Positions 1 to 5,572 of a stretch of 5,572 nucleotides of DNA are shown here, piece after piece. Within the stretch, counting starts at the first letter, position 1, and every line of letters starts with the position of its first letter. The notes beneath the pieces were generated by a model, which worked only from the letters and a program-made list of their open reading frames with translations, had not been told where the DNA came from and did not search any database. The DNA is from Porticoccaceae bacterium (GTDB lineage: Bacteria > Pseudomonadota > Gammaproteobacteria > Pseudomonadales > Porticoccaceae). The stretch spans positions 1-5,572 of the forward strand of contig JALNZZ010000135.1 of NCBI GenBank assembly GCA_023229065.1, written 5' to 3'. Position numbers and translations under genes: made by a program.

Positions 1-487
1 CACTGCCATCCGTTTGCGGTACCACCAGATAGCAGCCGACCACACACACAGCGATCAGCAGCATTTCGTAGGGGCGCACCGGCTGACGGTGCACCAGATT
101 GTTGAGCAACAATAAATGAATGCCGAAGGTGGAGCTGGCGATGGCCCCTATCCCCGCACCCGCCGTCTTGATGGCATAGGCAAAGGTCCACCAGTGCAGC
201 GCGAAAAAGAAACCTGCCAGCGCCAGCCACAGCCAGTCTTTGCGTGTAACACTCCGAAAAGTGTGCTTGAACGCCACCAGGGGAGTCAGTACCAACAGAG
301 CGACCGCCAGCCTGACCAGCGACATCGTTTCGATGGAAGCGCTGGTGAACTTGATCAGCGCCGGCACCGTGGCCATCAGCACAACGGTAAACAGAGCGAG
401 AAGTATCAAATGGAGAGAAGAGTGACCCATGGCGGCGACAGCTGAAAACGAGGGCGACAAGTCTACACGCCCTTCTGCCGGACCCAT
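1..487 (-). CDS. EamA/DMT-family membrane transporter, N-terminal half (cut by left edge)
   Basis: This is the first half of a drug/metabolite-transporter (EamA) protein of the inner membrane. About 162 residues are visible before the frame runs off the window. Five hydrophobic segments can be read, at roughly residues 25-45, 56-75, 83-107, 108-132 and 138-155. A full EamA protein usually has ten in two repeats, so one repeat is present. The third segment, rich in Phe and Trp (AGFFFALHWWTFAYAIK), and the Gly/Ala-rich one after it are typical of the family. The start is uncertain. I chose ATG at 487; ATG at 430 (MGHSSLHL) and GTG at 511 are also in frame, and none has a clear Shine-Dalgarno site. 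The GTG would overlap the pgeF stop as GTGA. The gene follows pgeF closely and probably shares its transcript. The family exports or imports many small metabolites, so the substrate cannot be named. Confidence 0.85.
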   Translation of the reverse strand, partial: MGPAEGRVDLSPSFSAVAAMGHSSLHLILLALFTVVLMATVPALIKFTSASIETMSLVRLAVALLVLTPLVAFKHTFRSVTRKDWLWLALAGFFFALHWWTFAYAIKTAGAGIGAIASSTFGIHLLLLNNLVHRQPVRPYEMLLIAVCVVGCYLVVPQTDGS

Positions 488-507
488 AGTGGTAACTGAC
501 GTCAGGC

Positions 508-1290
508 TCACGCCAGCCAGATCAGCGCCGTCATCCTCCCCGTCTCCCCGTCGCGGCGATAGGAGTACCAGCGCTCGCGGTCGGATACTGTGCACAGACC
601 ACCGCCGTGAACATCACTGACACCGAGGCTGCTCAATTCAGCTCTAGCCAGGGCATAGATGTCCGCCATCAGCTTGCCACTTTTTTTCGCTACCGGCGCG
701 AAGCAGGCAGGGATCAGCTGGCGATGGCGCGCGTCGATGGCGTTCGACAGCATGGCCTCACGCACCTCATCGCCCACTTCGAAGCGCTGGGGGCCAATGG
801 CCGGCCCCAGCCAGGCGATGATATCCTCTCCGGCTACCCCCATGGCCTTTACTGTTTCGCGTACTACCCCGGCTGCCAGCCCGCGCCAGCCGGCGTGAGC
901 GGCGGCGACCACAGTGCCAGCACGATCGCACAGCAACACGGGCAGACAGTCGGCAGTTAGCACCGCACATACCTGGCCCTGCTCGCGGGTCACGGCAGCA
1001 TCGGCAATGCGCTCGACCGGGACACGGCCCTCCAGTACCAACACCTGGGTGCCGTGCACCTGCTCCAACCATACCGGTTGCCGGGTGAGCCCCAGAGCCT
1101 CTGCCACCAGGCGGCGGTTGTCAGCCACTGCTGCAGGCTGGTCACCGACATGGGAGCCGAGATTCAGGCTGCTCCAGGGTGGTGCACTGACACCTCCATG
1201 GCGCGTGCTGACCGCCGCCCGTACACCACCTGGTGCCGGCCAGTCGGGTATCAGGAACTCAGGCCCTGCACCGGTCCGCTTCACACCCAT
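508..1290 (-). CDS. pgeF: Peptidoglycan editing factor PgeF (YfiH / Cu-oxidase_4 family)
   Basis: A 260-residue cytosolic enzyme of the YfiH family (E. coli YfiH is 243). In E. coli PgeF removes the error in which L-Ser replaces L-Ala on UDP-MurNAc. Relatives, including human LACC1/FAMIN, act on purine nucleosides, and older annotations say polyphenol oxidase or laccase. The three metal ligands are visible: His79 in LEQVHGTQ, Cys115 in LTADCLPV and His132 in AAHAGWRG, spaced 36 and 17 residues apart, as in E. coli (71, 107, 124). The C-terminal GGGLCTVSDRERWYSYRRDG block is also conserved. I chose ATG at 1290 because GAGGAG lies five bases upstream. A longer reading from ATG 1320 adds ten residues but has no such site. 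The start overlaps the end of rluD by 10 bases, suggesting translational coupling. Confidence 0.95.
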   Translation of the reverse strand: MGVKRTGAGPEFLIPDWPAPGGVRAAVSTRHGGVSAPPWSSLNLGSHVGDQPAAVADNRRLVAEALGLTRQPVWLEQVHGTQVLVLEGRVPVERIADAAVTREQGQVCAVLTADCLPVLLCDRAGTVVAAAHAGWRGLAAGVVRETVKAMGVAGEDIIAWLGPAIGPQRFEVGDEVREAMLSNAIDARHRQLIPACFAPVAKKSGKLMADIYALARAELSSLGVSDVHGGGLCTVSDRERWYSYRRDGETGRMTALIWLA

Positions 1291-2267
1291 TTTGTCTCCT
1301 CGCCTTGCAGGGCCAAACATTCTGCCTCCAATACCGCCAGCAGCTCTGCCATATCAACCGGCAGCGGCGACTCCCAGTGCAACCGCTCGCCACTGCCGGG
1401 GTGAGTGAGGCTGAGTGCTGCGGCGTGCAGTGCCTGCCGGGGAAAGCCTCGCAGGGCGGCGATCAGAGTCGAGCTTGCCTCGCGAGGCAGTTTTGGCCGC
1501 CCGCCATAGACAGGGTCGCCCACCAAGGGATAGCCCAAGTGGGCCATGTGCACGCGGATCTGGTGGGTGCGACCCGTTTCCAGGCTGACACGCACATGGG
1601 TGTGGGCCGCAAAGCGACGCAGCACCCGATAGTGACTGATGGCCTCTTTGCCGCCGCCACGCACCACCGCCATACGGGTGCGCTGGGCAGGATGGCGACC
1701 AATGGCAGCGTCGACCGTGCCACCGCCGACCAGCACCCCCTGCACCAGCGCTTCGTAGTCTCGGCTGACGGAGCGCGCCTGCAGCTGTGCCACCAGGGCA
1801 TTCTGGGCCCGCGGTGTGCGGGCGACCACCATCAGCCCCGACGTGTCCTTATCCAGGCGGTGGACGATACCTGCCCGGGGCAGCAGCGCCTGGTCGGGGT
1901 AGCGATGCAACAGCGCATTGAGCAAGGTGCCCCGCGGATTGCCAGCACCGGGGTGCACCACCAGGCCAGCGGGTTTGTCGAGCACCAGGATATCGACATC
2001 TTCATGGATCACTCTAAAGTCGATGGCCTCGGCGACCCACTCCCCCTGCTCCTCAAGTTCCGCTACCAGGCTCAGGCGCTCTCCACCCATCAGCCGATCC
2101 CTGACTTTACAGGGTTGACCATCGCGGGTTATAGCCCCATCCTTGATCCACTGCTGCAGCCGGGTGCGGGAAAAGTCGGGGAACAGCGCCGCCGCCACCT
2201 GGTCGAGACGCTGACCGGCGCAATCGGAGGGCACAGTGGCCTCAAGGCGGATACAGGTATCTGTCAT
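1281..2267 (-). CDS. rluD: 23S rRNA pseudouridine synthase RluD
   Basis: RluD converts U1911, U1915 and U1917 in helix 69 of 23S rRNA to pseudouridine (E. coli numbering), late in assembly of the large ribosomal subunit. The protein has 328 residues, the usual length. An S4 RNA-binding domain covers about residues 18-75 (GQRLDQVAAALFPDFSRTRL). The catalytic RluA-type domain follows. It opens with LVLDKPAGLVVHPG (95-108) and contains the signature HRLDKDTSGLMV, with the catalytic Asp at 139, the same number as in E. coli RluD. Further on come ETGRTHQIRVHMAHLGYPLVG (about 230-250) and LHAAALSLTHP (280-290). RluC and RluA share the family folds. The S4 domain rules out RluA. The Asp position, the length and the pairing with pgeF and divergent bamD favour RluD over RluC. 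ATG 2267 has only a weak ribosome site. Confidence 0.95.
   Translation of the reverse strand: MTDTCIRLEATVPSDCAGQRLDQVAAALFPDFSRTRLQQWIKDGAITRDGQPCKVRDRLMGGERLSLVAELEEQGEWVAEAIDFRVIHEDVDILVLDKPAGLVVHPGAGNPRGTLLNALLHRYPDQALLPRAGIVHRLDKDTSGLMVVARTPRAQNALVAQLQARSVSRDYEALVQGVLVGGGTVDAAIGRHPAQRTRMAVVRGGGKEAISHYRVLRRFAAHTHVRVSLETGRTHQIRVHMAHLGYPLVGDPVYGGRPKLPREASSTLIAALRGFPRQALHAAALSLTHPGSGERLHWESPLPVDMAELLAVLEAECLALQGEETKWV
1296..1301 (-). promoter_or_regulatory. Shine-Dalgarno site that fixes the pgeF start
   Basis: On the minus strand GAGGAG lies inside the last codons of rluD, with five bases between it and ATG 1290. It supports that start over the in-frame ATG at 1320 and fits ribosomes finishing rluD and re-starting at pgeF. 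Confidence 0.75.
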
Positions 2268-2387
2268 GGTTCAGGTTGCCTGGTAGCTGTGGTTAAATAA
2301 CGGGCCGGGGCGGCGAGCACCCGGTTGAGCATTTTTGCAGGGCATCTGTCCCGGCACAACTCGAATTCAAGAGAACCTGACGATATT
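2268..2387. promoter_or_regulatory. Divergent rluD / bamD promoter region
   Basis: These 120 bases separate two genes read in opposite directions, so both promoters are expected here. Candidate sigma-70 pairs are weak. Toward bamD, TTCAGG (2270-2275) and TTAAAT (2293-2298) are 17 bases apart. Toward rluD, TTGTGC (reverse of 2354-2359) and AAAAAT (reverse of 2331-2336) are also 17 bases apart. Each matches consensus at about 3 of 6 and 4 of 6 positions. In E. coli bamD belongs to the sigma-E envelope-stress regulon. I looked for a GGAACTT...TCTGA-like pair toward bamD and saw no good one. The region's role is certain by layout; the exact boxes are guesses. Confidence 0.5.
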
Positions 2388-3368
2388 ATGCGATCCATCA
2401 CCCTTGTGCTCGTGGTCATGCTGACCCTTACTGGCTGTTCCTGGATGCCATTCTTTGGCGATAAGAAAGAAGAGGAGCCGGAGACCGCCGGCTATACCGA
2501 AACAGACTTCTATGAGGTTATCCAGCGCAACCTCAACTCGCGCAACTGGCGGATGGCGATCGAGAACCTGCAGGCGCTCGAAGCCCAGTTCCCCTTCGGC
2601 ACCTATGCCGAGCAGGCTCAGCTGGAGCTGATGTATGCCCACTACCGCACCGCCAACTACGATGAGGCTATCACCGCCGCTGACCGCTTTATTCGCCTCC
2701 ACCCCCGCCACCCCAATGTGGATTACGCCTTTTATATCAAAGGCCTTTCGTCGCTAGCCCAGAGCAGAAGCTTTTTCGGCAATTTTCTGCCTACCGACAA
2801 TACCAGCCGCGACCCGGGAGCTGCGCGGGATTCATTCGCTACCTTCACCGAGCTGTTATCCCGCTTTCCCGACAGCGCTTATGCCGCCGATACCCGCAAG
2901 CGCATGATTTTTCTGCGCAACCTGCTGGCGCGCTATGAAATCAATGTGGCCAACTACTATTTTGAGCGCCAGGCTTATCTGGCAGCCGCCAACCGGGGGC
3001 GCTACGTGGTGGAAAACTTCCAGCTGACTCCAGCGGTGCCAGACGGTCTGGCAGTTATGGCTGAGGCCTACCACCTGCTTGGCCTCCAGGACCTGTCTAC
3101 CGACGCGGTGCGAGTGTTGGCAGCCAACTACCCCGAATACCCCGCGCTGGATAGCGAGGGCAACTTCCGCTACCAAGGCCTTAGCCCCGACCAAAGCCGC
3201 ACCTGGCTGCGCCGTCTCAGCCTGGGCCTCTACGATAACGTCCAGCCACCCCGCTACGACACCCGCGACCTGTACGATCCCGGCTCACGGGCTGCCGAAC
3301 AGCAGATGGTGCCAGACAAGCCGCAGCGCTCCTGGCTGAGCTGGCTGACGTTCGGGCTGATTGAATAG
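2388..3368 (+). CDS. bamD: Outer membrane assembly lipoprotein BamD
   Basis: BamD (YfiO/ComL) is the essential lipoprotein partner of BamA in the complex that folds beta-barrel proteins into the outer membrane. The 326-residue precursor begins with a lipoprotein signal: Arg2, a hydrophobic stretch, then LTGC with lipidated Cys17. Ser at +2 means no Asp retention signal, so outer-membrane sorting is expected. Tetratricopeptide-type helix pairs fill about residues 36-245, for example YTETDFYEVIQRNLNSRNWR, FPFGTYAEQAQLELMYAHYR and RDPGAARDSFATFTELLSRF. AANRGRYVVENFQ is a conserved helix of the family. E. coli BamD has 245 residues. The extra C-terminal part (about 255-326) recalls the longer pseudomonad proteins. 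I chose ATG 2388 rather than ATG 2325 because it places the signal peptide at the N-terminus; the ribosome site is weak. It is a single gene ending before a bidirectional terminator. Confidence 0.96.
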   Translation: MRSITLVLVVMLTLTGCSWMPFFGDKKEEEPETAGYTETDFYEVIQRNLNSRNWRMAIENLQALEAQFPFGTYAEQAQLELMYAHYRTANYDEAITAADRFIRLHPRHPNVDYAFYIKGLSSLAQSRSFFGNFLPTDNTSRDPGAARDSFATFTELLSRFPDSAYAADTRKRMIFLRNLLARYEINVANYYFERQAYLAAANRGRYVVENFQLTPAVPDGLAVMAEAYHLLGLQDLSTDAVRVLAANYPEYPALDSEGNFRYQGLSPDQSRTWLRRLSLGLYDNVQPPRYDTRDLYDPGSRAAEQQMVPDKPQRSWLSWLTFGLIE

Positions 3369-3477
3369 CGGCCCTGGCTAACCCACCAGGGTTGCTGTTG
3401 AACTGCGGTCGCAATGGGAACCCACAACCCGAGTACTGTCCATACGAGCACTGGCCATACCGAGCACTAACCACAAT
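3369..3477. other. Noncoding spacer after bamD, holding a tandem repeat
   Basis: No credible gene lies between the bamD stop and the terminator. A small hairpin (AACCC, loop ACCA, GGGTT at 3380-3393) follows bamD but has no T-run. The rest contains the threefold tandem repeat listed separately. Confidence 0.6.
3430..3475. repeat. Three imperfect 15-16 base tandem units
   Basis: The units are CGAGTACTGTCCATA (3430-3444), CGAGCACTGGCCATAC (3445-3460) and CGAGCACTAACCACA (3461-3475). The common core is CGAGYACT followed, two bases later, by CCAYA. The array ends just before the A-run of the terminator. It probably arose by local duplication followed by drift. No function is evident and there are no spacers, so it is not a CRISPR array. 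Confidence 0.65.
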
Positions 3478-3516
3478 AAAAAACGGGAGATGGCACCCCA
3501 TCTCCCGCTTTTTATT
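3478..3516. terminator. Bidirectional Rho-independent terminator between bamD and exbD
   Basis: A perfect 10-bp stem (CGGGAGATGG at 3484-3493 with CCATCTCCCG at 3498-3507) has a 4-base loop. A run of six A precedes it at 3478-3483 and a run of five T follows at 3509-3513. On the plus strand it ends the bamD transcript. On the minus strand the A-run becomes a U-run and ends the tonB-exbB-exbD transcript. It lies 24 bases past the exbD stop and about 115 past the bamD stop. Confidence 0.92.
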
Positions 3517-3539
3517 CCGCTGTTCTTTGCTGCCGAATG

Positions 3540-3956
3540 TCACTCCGGCTCGGAAACAAACCCCACCTTCAACATTCCAGAGCGCTGCACTGCCGCCATC
3601 AGCTTCAGCACATACTCGTACTCAACCTTGCGATCTCCGCGGATATGGACCTCTGGCTGCGGCTCCTGGCTCGCTATTTCCGCCAGTCGTGCCTCCAGCT
3701 CTCCCATGGTGACGGTGTCCTCATTCCAGTGGAACTGAGCATCTGATGTCACCGCCAAGGTAATCGTCTGGGGCTTGATCTCATTGGGAGTGTTATCGGC
3801 CCGCGGCAGGTCCAGCTTGACCGAGTGAGTCAGCACCGGCACCGTAATAATAAAGATGATCAACAGTACCAACATGACATCCACCAGGGGGATCATGTTG
3901 ATCTCGCTCATCACCTCACTGTCGTCGTCCAGTCCACTTCCATTACTGAAAGCCAT
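3540..3956 (-). CDS. exbD: TonB-system proton-channel subunit ExbD
   Basis: ExbD works with ExbB in the inner membrane as the proton-driven motor that energises TonB. The product has 138 residues, close to E. coli ExbD (141). A short cytoplasmic N-terminus (MAFSNGSGLDDDSEVMSEIN) leads into one membrane helix, about residues 21-43, with the conserved Asp26 in NMIPLVDVMLVLLIIFI; this is the residue equivalent to Asp25 of E. coli. The rest is a periplasmic domain containing DLPRA (about 51-55), and HIRGDRKVEYEYVLKLMAAV near the C-terminus. I chose ATG 3956 because GGGGAGG lies nine bases upstream at 3966-3972 and the length then fits the family. An in-frame ATG at 4019 would add 21 basic residues and overlap exbB. 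The start is one base from the exbB stop, implying coupled translation. TolR is related, but the neighbouring tonB favours ExbD. Confidence 0.93.
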   Translation of the reverse strand: MAFSNGSGLDDDSEVMSEINMIPLVDVMLVLLIIFIITVPVLTHSVKLDLPRADNTPNEIKPQTITLAVTSDAQFHWNEDTVTMGELEARLAEIASQEPQPEVHIRGDRKVEYEYVLKLMAAVQRSGMLKVGFVSEPE

Positions 3957-3957
3957 C

Positions 3958-4716
3958 TCAGCACGCCTCCCCGACCGCTTGTTTGTGCTTGGCGAGAGTG
4001 GTGACTTTCTCCTTTTCACAATTGCTGGACCGCCCTTTGACAGGCGGTGCCGCGCCGGTGATCAGATAGGAGTGCAGCTGGTGGGCAAAGCGGTTGAGTT
4101 TGCCCATCACACTCTTATTGTTGCGGCCCAGTGCGTTGTAGCCAAGCACAGCGGGTATCGCCACAACGAGTCCGAAGGCAGTCATGATCAGTGCTTCGCC
4201 CACCGGGCCTGCCACTTTGTCGATACTCGCCTGCCCTGACACCCCGATCCCCACCAGTGCGTTGTAGATACCCCACACAGTGCCGAACAGGCCAATAAAG
4301 GGCGCGGTAGACCCCACCGAGGCCAGTATCGCCAGGCCGCGCTGCAGACGCTCCGCACTTTCGTCCATGGAATCCCTCAGCGTCGACGCCAGCCAGTCCG
4401 CCAAAGGCAAGTGGCCGTGCAGGTCTGATTTATGGGTGAGATGGTGCCCAAGGGCTTGCTGTCCTTCATCCGCCAGCTTACGGAACGGATTGTCTTCGCT
4501 GCTTTCGCCAAGGAGCTGTAGCCCCTCTTCAAAGCTGTGGGTATGCCAGAACTCTGCCAGCCCCTCGGTTGCCTTGCGCAGGCGAAACAGCCCCCAGCCG
4601 CGCACCACGATCACATACCACGTGGCTATCGACATCAGCAACAGGCACACCGCCACCAATTTGATGACGATGTCCCCCTGGCTCCACATGGCTTCTACTC
4701 CGTAGGGGTTGTTCAT
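3958..4716 (-). CDS. exbB: TonB-system proton-channel subunit ExbB (MotA/TolQ/ExbB family)
   Basis: ExbB forms the pentameric inner-membrane scaffold around ExbD and couples proton flow to TonB. The protein has 252 residues and the three membrane helices of the family: about 17-38, 126-150 and 172-196. The first loop, residues 40-125, is cytoplasmic. The family signature is clear in ILASVGSTAPFIGLFGTVWG (130-149) and in GPVGEALIMTAFGLVVAIPA (170-189). There is no cleaved signal region of the kind seen in some ExbBs. The C-terminal tail of about 30 residues is polar and lysine-rich, ends in Cys252 and seems variable; part of its coding sequence carries the exbD ribosome site. ATG 4716 has GGAGAG six bases upstream (4723-4728), so the start is well supported. 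It lies 41 bases behind tonB and directly before exbD. The linked tonB argues against TolQ. Confidence 0.93.
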   Translation of the reverse strand: MNNPYGVEAMWSQGDIVIKLVAVCLLLMSIATWYVIVVRGWGLFRLRKATEGLAEFWHTHSFEEGLQLLGESSEDNPFRKLADEGQQALGHHLTHKSDLHGHLPLADWLASTLRDSMDESAERLQRGLAILASVGSTAPFIGLFGTVWGIYNALVGIGVSGQASIDKVAGPVGEALIMTAFGLVVAIPAVLGYNALGRNNKSVMGKLNRFAHQLHSYLITGAAPPVKGRSSNCEKEKVTTLAKHKQAVGEAC

Positions 4717-4757
4717 TTCAGTCTCTCCACAAAGGTCCGTAAAGTCTAATGGCTATG

Positions 4758-5459
4758 TCAGTGCAGTGAAAATTCCAATGGCTGCAGGTACCAATAGGAA
4801 ATTGTTTTATCGCCCTGTCGGGCCGGCACATACTTCCAGTGCTTGACCGCCTTGGCGGCAGTGTCGTCCAGTCGCGGGTAACCGCTGGACTCCTTGATGC
4901 GAATCTCGCCCACGGTGCCATCGGGCAGAATCAACACCTCCAGTACCACAATGCCTTCCTCCCGCAGCCGCCGCGAGGCGGTGGGATAAGCCGGTGCCGG
5001 ATTGTTGAGCGAGTTGGCATCCTGGCGCGGCGGAACAATTGGCGCGCCCAGGGTATCGTCCTTGCGATCCACCGGTGCCGATACCGGCTGGGGAGGCGGC
5101 GCTGATGTTTCTTCCTCCGGTGCCTCATCCGGCACGGAGATGGCTCGCTCCGACGGCGGTGCTTCCACCGGTGGCGGCTCAGGCCTGGGCTCTGGTTTTG
5201 GCTTTGGCGGCTTGGGTTTCGGTTTTGGTTTTGGCTTCGGTTTGGGCGGCTCCGGTGGCTTCTCTACCGGGGGCGTTTCCTTCGCGCTGGGTAATTGCAC
5301 CTGCTCCGCCGGCGGAGCCGGGATAATCACGCCCTGAATAGTGGGCAGCACCAGCTCTTCCCGCTTGCTGGGTGGTGCCCACAATATCGCACCGAGAGCG
5401 CCGCCATGGATTGCCATCACCAGCACCAGGCCGAGCGCAGAGCGCCGGGTGTCACTCAT
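4758..5459 (-). CDS. tonB: Energy transducer TonB
   Basis: TonB carries energy from ExbB/ExbD across the periplasm to outer-membrane receptors that import siderophores, vitamin B12 or, in many marine bacteria, glycans. The product has 233 residues (E. coli TonB 239). An N-terminal membrane anchor spans about residues 8-28 and includes His18, matching the position class of the His20 that contacts ExbB/ExbD in E. coli. A long Pro-rich stretch follows (about 49-131), with six consecutive Lys-Pro pairs near 73-84 and then Glu-Pro/Arg-Pro. The folded C-terminal domain, residues about 155-233, contains NPAPAYPTASRRLREEG, VLILPDGTVGEIRIKESSGY and AVKHWKYVPAR. I chose ATG 5459 (MSDTRRSALG), with GGGGGTGG just upstream; a GTG at 5471 would add four residues. 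Iron control by Fur would be expected, but no good Fur box is visible in the 110 bases available. Confidence 0.95.
   Translation of the reverse strand: MSDTRRSALGLVLVMAIHGGALGAILWAPPSKREELVLPTIQGVIIPAPPAEQVQLPSAKETPPVEKPPEPPKPKPKPKPKPKPPKPKPEPRPEPPPVEAPPSERAISVPDEAPEEETSAPPPQPVSAPVDRKDDTLGAPIVPPRQDANSLNNPAPAYPTASRRLREEGIVVLEVLILPDGTVGEIRIKESSGYPRLDDTAAKAVKHWKYVPARQGDKTISYWYLQPLEFSLH
5160..5275 (-). repeat. Low-complexity Lys-Pro coding repeat in tonB
   Basis: The DNA coding for the Pro/Lys-rich spacer is a simple near-repeat of AAR-CCR hexamers on the minus strand, seen as runs of GGTTTT and GGCTTT on the given strand. Third bases vary between units, which limits slippage but does not exclude it. 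Lys-Pro and Glu-Pro runs stiffen TonB so that it can reach across the periplasm. Confidence 0.8.
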
Positions 5460-5553
5460 TGCCACCCCCACGAATTTCCCCCGCCGTATAGAAGCGGGAA
5501 ATCATCTGGATACTGCCAAGCTGCCTGTTTGTTACCAAAACCACATCATCCAT
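5452..5553 (-). CDS. Possible 33-residue leader ORF overlapping the tonB start
   Basis: A short frame begins with ATG at 5553, right after an in-frame TAA, and reads MDDVVLVTNRQLGSIQ, then MISRFYTAGEIRGGGNE, before TGA at 5452-5454. The stop overlaps the tonB start within ATGAGTGA, a geometry seen in coupled translation. Against it, no Shine-Dalgarno site precedes ATG 5553, the peptide resembles nothing I recognise, and a frame this short can arise by chance. The bases before ATG 5553 could also be the 3' end of an upstream gene (frame ending ELSFR-stop), in which case this stretch is a plain spacer. Confidence 0.2.
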   Translation of the reverse strand: MDDVVLVTNRQLGSIQMISRFYTAGEIRGGGNE

Positions 5554-5572
5554 TTATCTAAAGCTGAGCTCA
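5460..5572 (-). promoter_or_regulatory. Upstream region of tonB-exbB-exbD
   Basis: This is the only sequence upstream of the TonB operon in the window, so a promoter may lie here or beyond the right edge. I see no well-spaced sigma-70 pair. TATACG at about 5486-5491 (minus strand) could be a -10 box, but TTGGCA upstream of it is 23 bases away, too far. The GATAAATGGATGATG stretch near 5542-5556 only faintly recalls a Fur box. Confidence 0.3.

Noticed and set aside
914..1408. Plus-strand frame of 164 codons opposite pgeF and the end of rluD
   Set aside because: Antisense to well-supported genes, with low-information composition and no recognisable domain.
1233..2300. Long open frame on the plus strand (355 codons) opposite rluD
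   Set aside because: It lies antisense to a fully recognisable RluD with intact motifs, has no family resemblance, and is a typical by-product of GC-rich coding DNA.
3380..3393. Second terminator directly after bamD
   Set aside because: The stem is only 5 bp and no T-run follows; the hairpin at 3484-3507 is far better.
3430..3475. CRISPR-like array
   Set aside because: The units are too short, sit directly head to tail with no spacers, and no cas gene is present.
3217..3543. Minus-strand frame running from the bamD end into the terminator region
   Set aside because: It lies antisense to the bamD C-terminus, crosses the terminator hairpin and shows no protein family features.
5002..5337. 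Plus-strand frame with a striking Gly/Phe-rich repeat (GFGFGFGFGLGG)
   Set aside because: It is the antisense reading of the Lys-Pro codons of tonB; the repeat is an echo of that low-complexity DNA.
5540..5560. Fur box upstream of tonB
   Set aside because: Only the first five bases of the GATAATGATAATCATTATC consensus match in GATAAATGGATGATGTGG; the rest does not and there is no palindrome.

Overview
The window carries seven protein genes of a GC-rich (by eye roughly 60%) gammaproteobacterium. The lineage call is inference. It rests on the divergent rluD / bamD pair with pgeF directly behind rluD, a known gammaproteobacterial arrangement, and on a long BamD that reads more like pseudomonad-type proteins than the shorter E. 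coli one. A marine cellvibrionad or a Pseudomonas relative would fit; the genus cannot be fixed from this stretch.

Left block (1-2267, minus strand). Read in the direction of transcription, this is rluD, then pgeF, then an EamA-type membrane transporter cut by the left edge. rluD and pgeF overlap by 10 bases and the transporter starts close to the end of pgeF, so the three probably form one transcript. RluD modifies 23S rRNA, PgeF edits wrongly built peptidoglycan precursors, and the transporter's substrate is unknown. A 120-base divergent spacer (2268-2387) separates rluD from bamD and must hold both promoters.

Middle (2388-3539, plus strand). bamD encodes the essential outer-membrane lipoprotein of the BAM complex. 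A 171-base spacer follows. It holds a threefold imperfect 15-16 base tandem repeat and a strong hairpin with an A-run on one side and a T-run on the other, which can end transcription from both converging directions.

Right block (3540-5459, minus strand). tonB, exbB and exbD lie in that order of transcription: a complete TonB energy-transduction system, with exbB and exbD one base apart. It passes proton-motive force to TonB-dependent outer-membrane receptors, whose barrels are themselves clients of the BAM machinery. About 110 bases upstream of tonB remain in the window. They hold a possible 33-codon leader ORF whose stop overlaps the tonB start, and no convincing Fur box.

Overall this is an ordinary housekeeping region. 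I found no mobile element, CRISPR array, RNA gene or undescribed system. The small items worth checking are the tandem repeat, the candidate tonB leader ORF and a few start-site choices.
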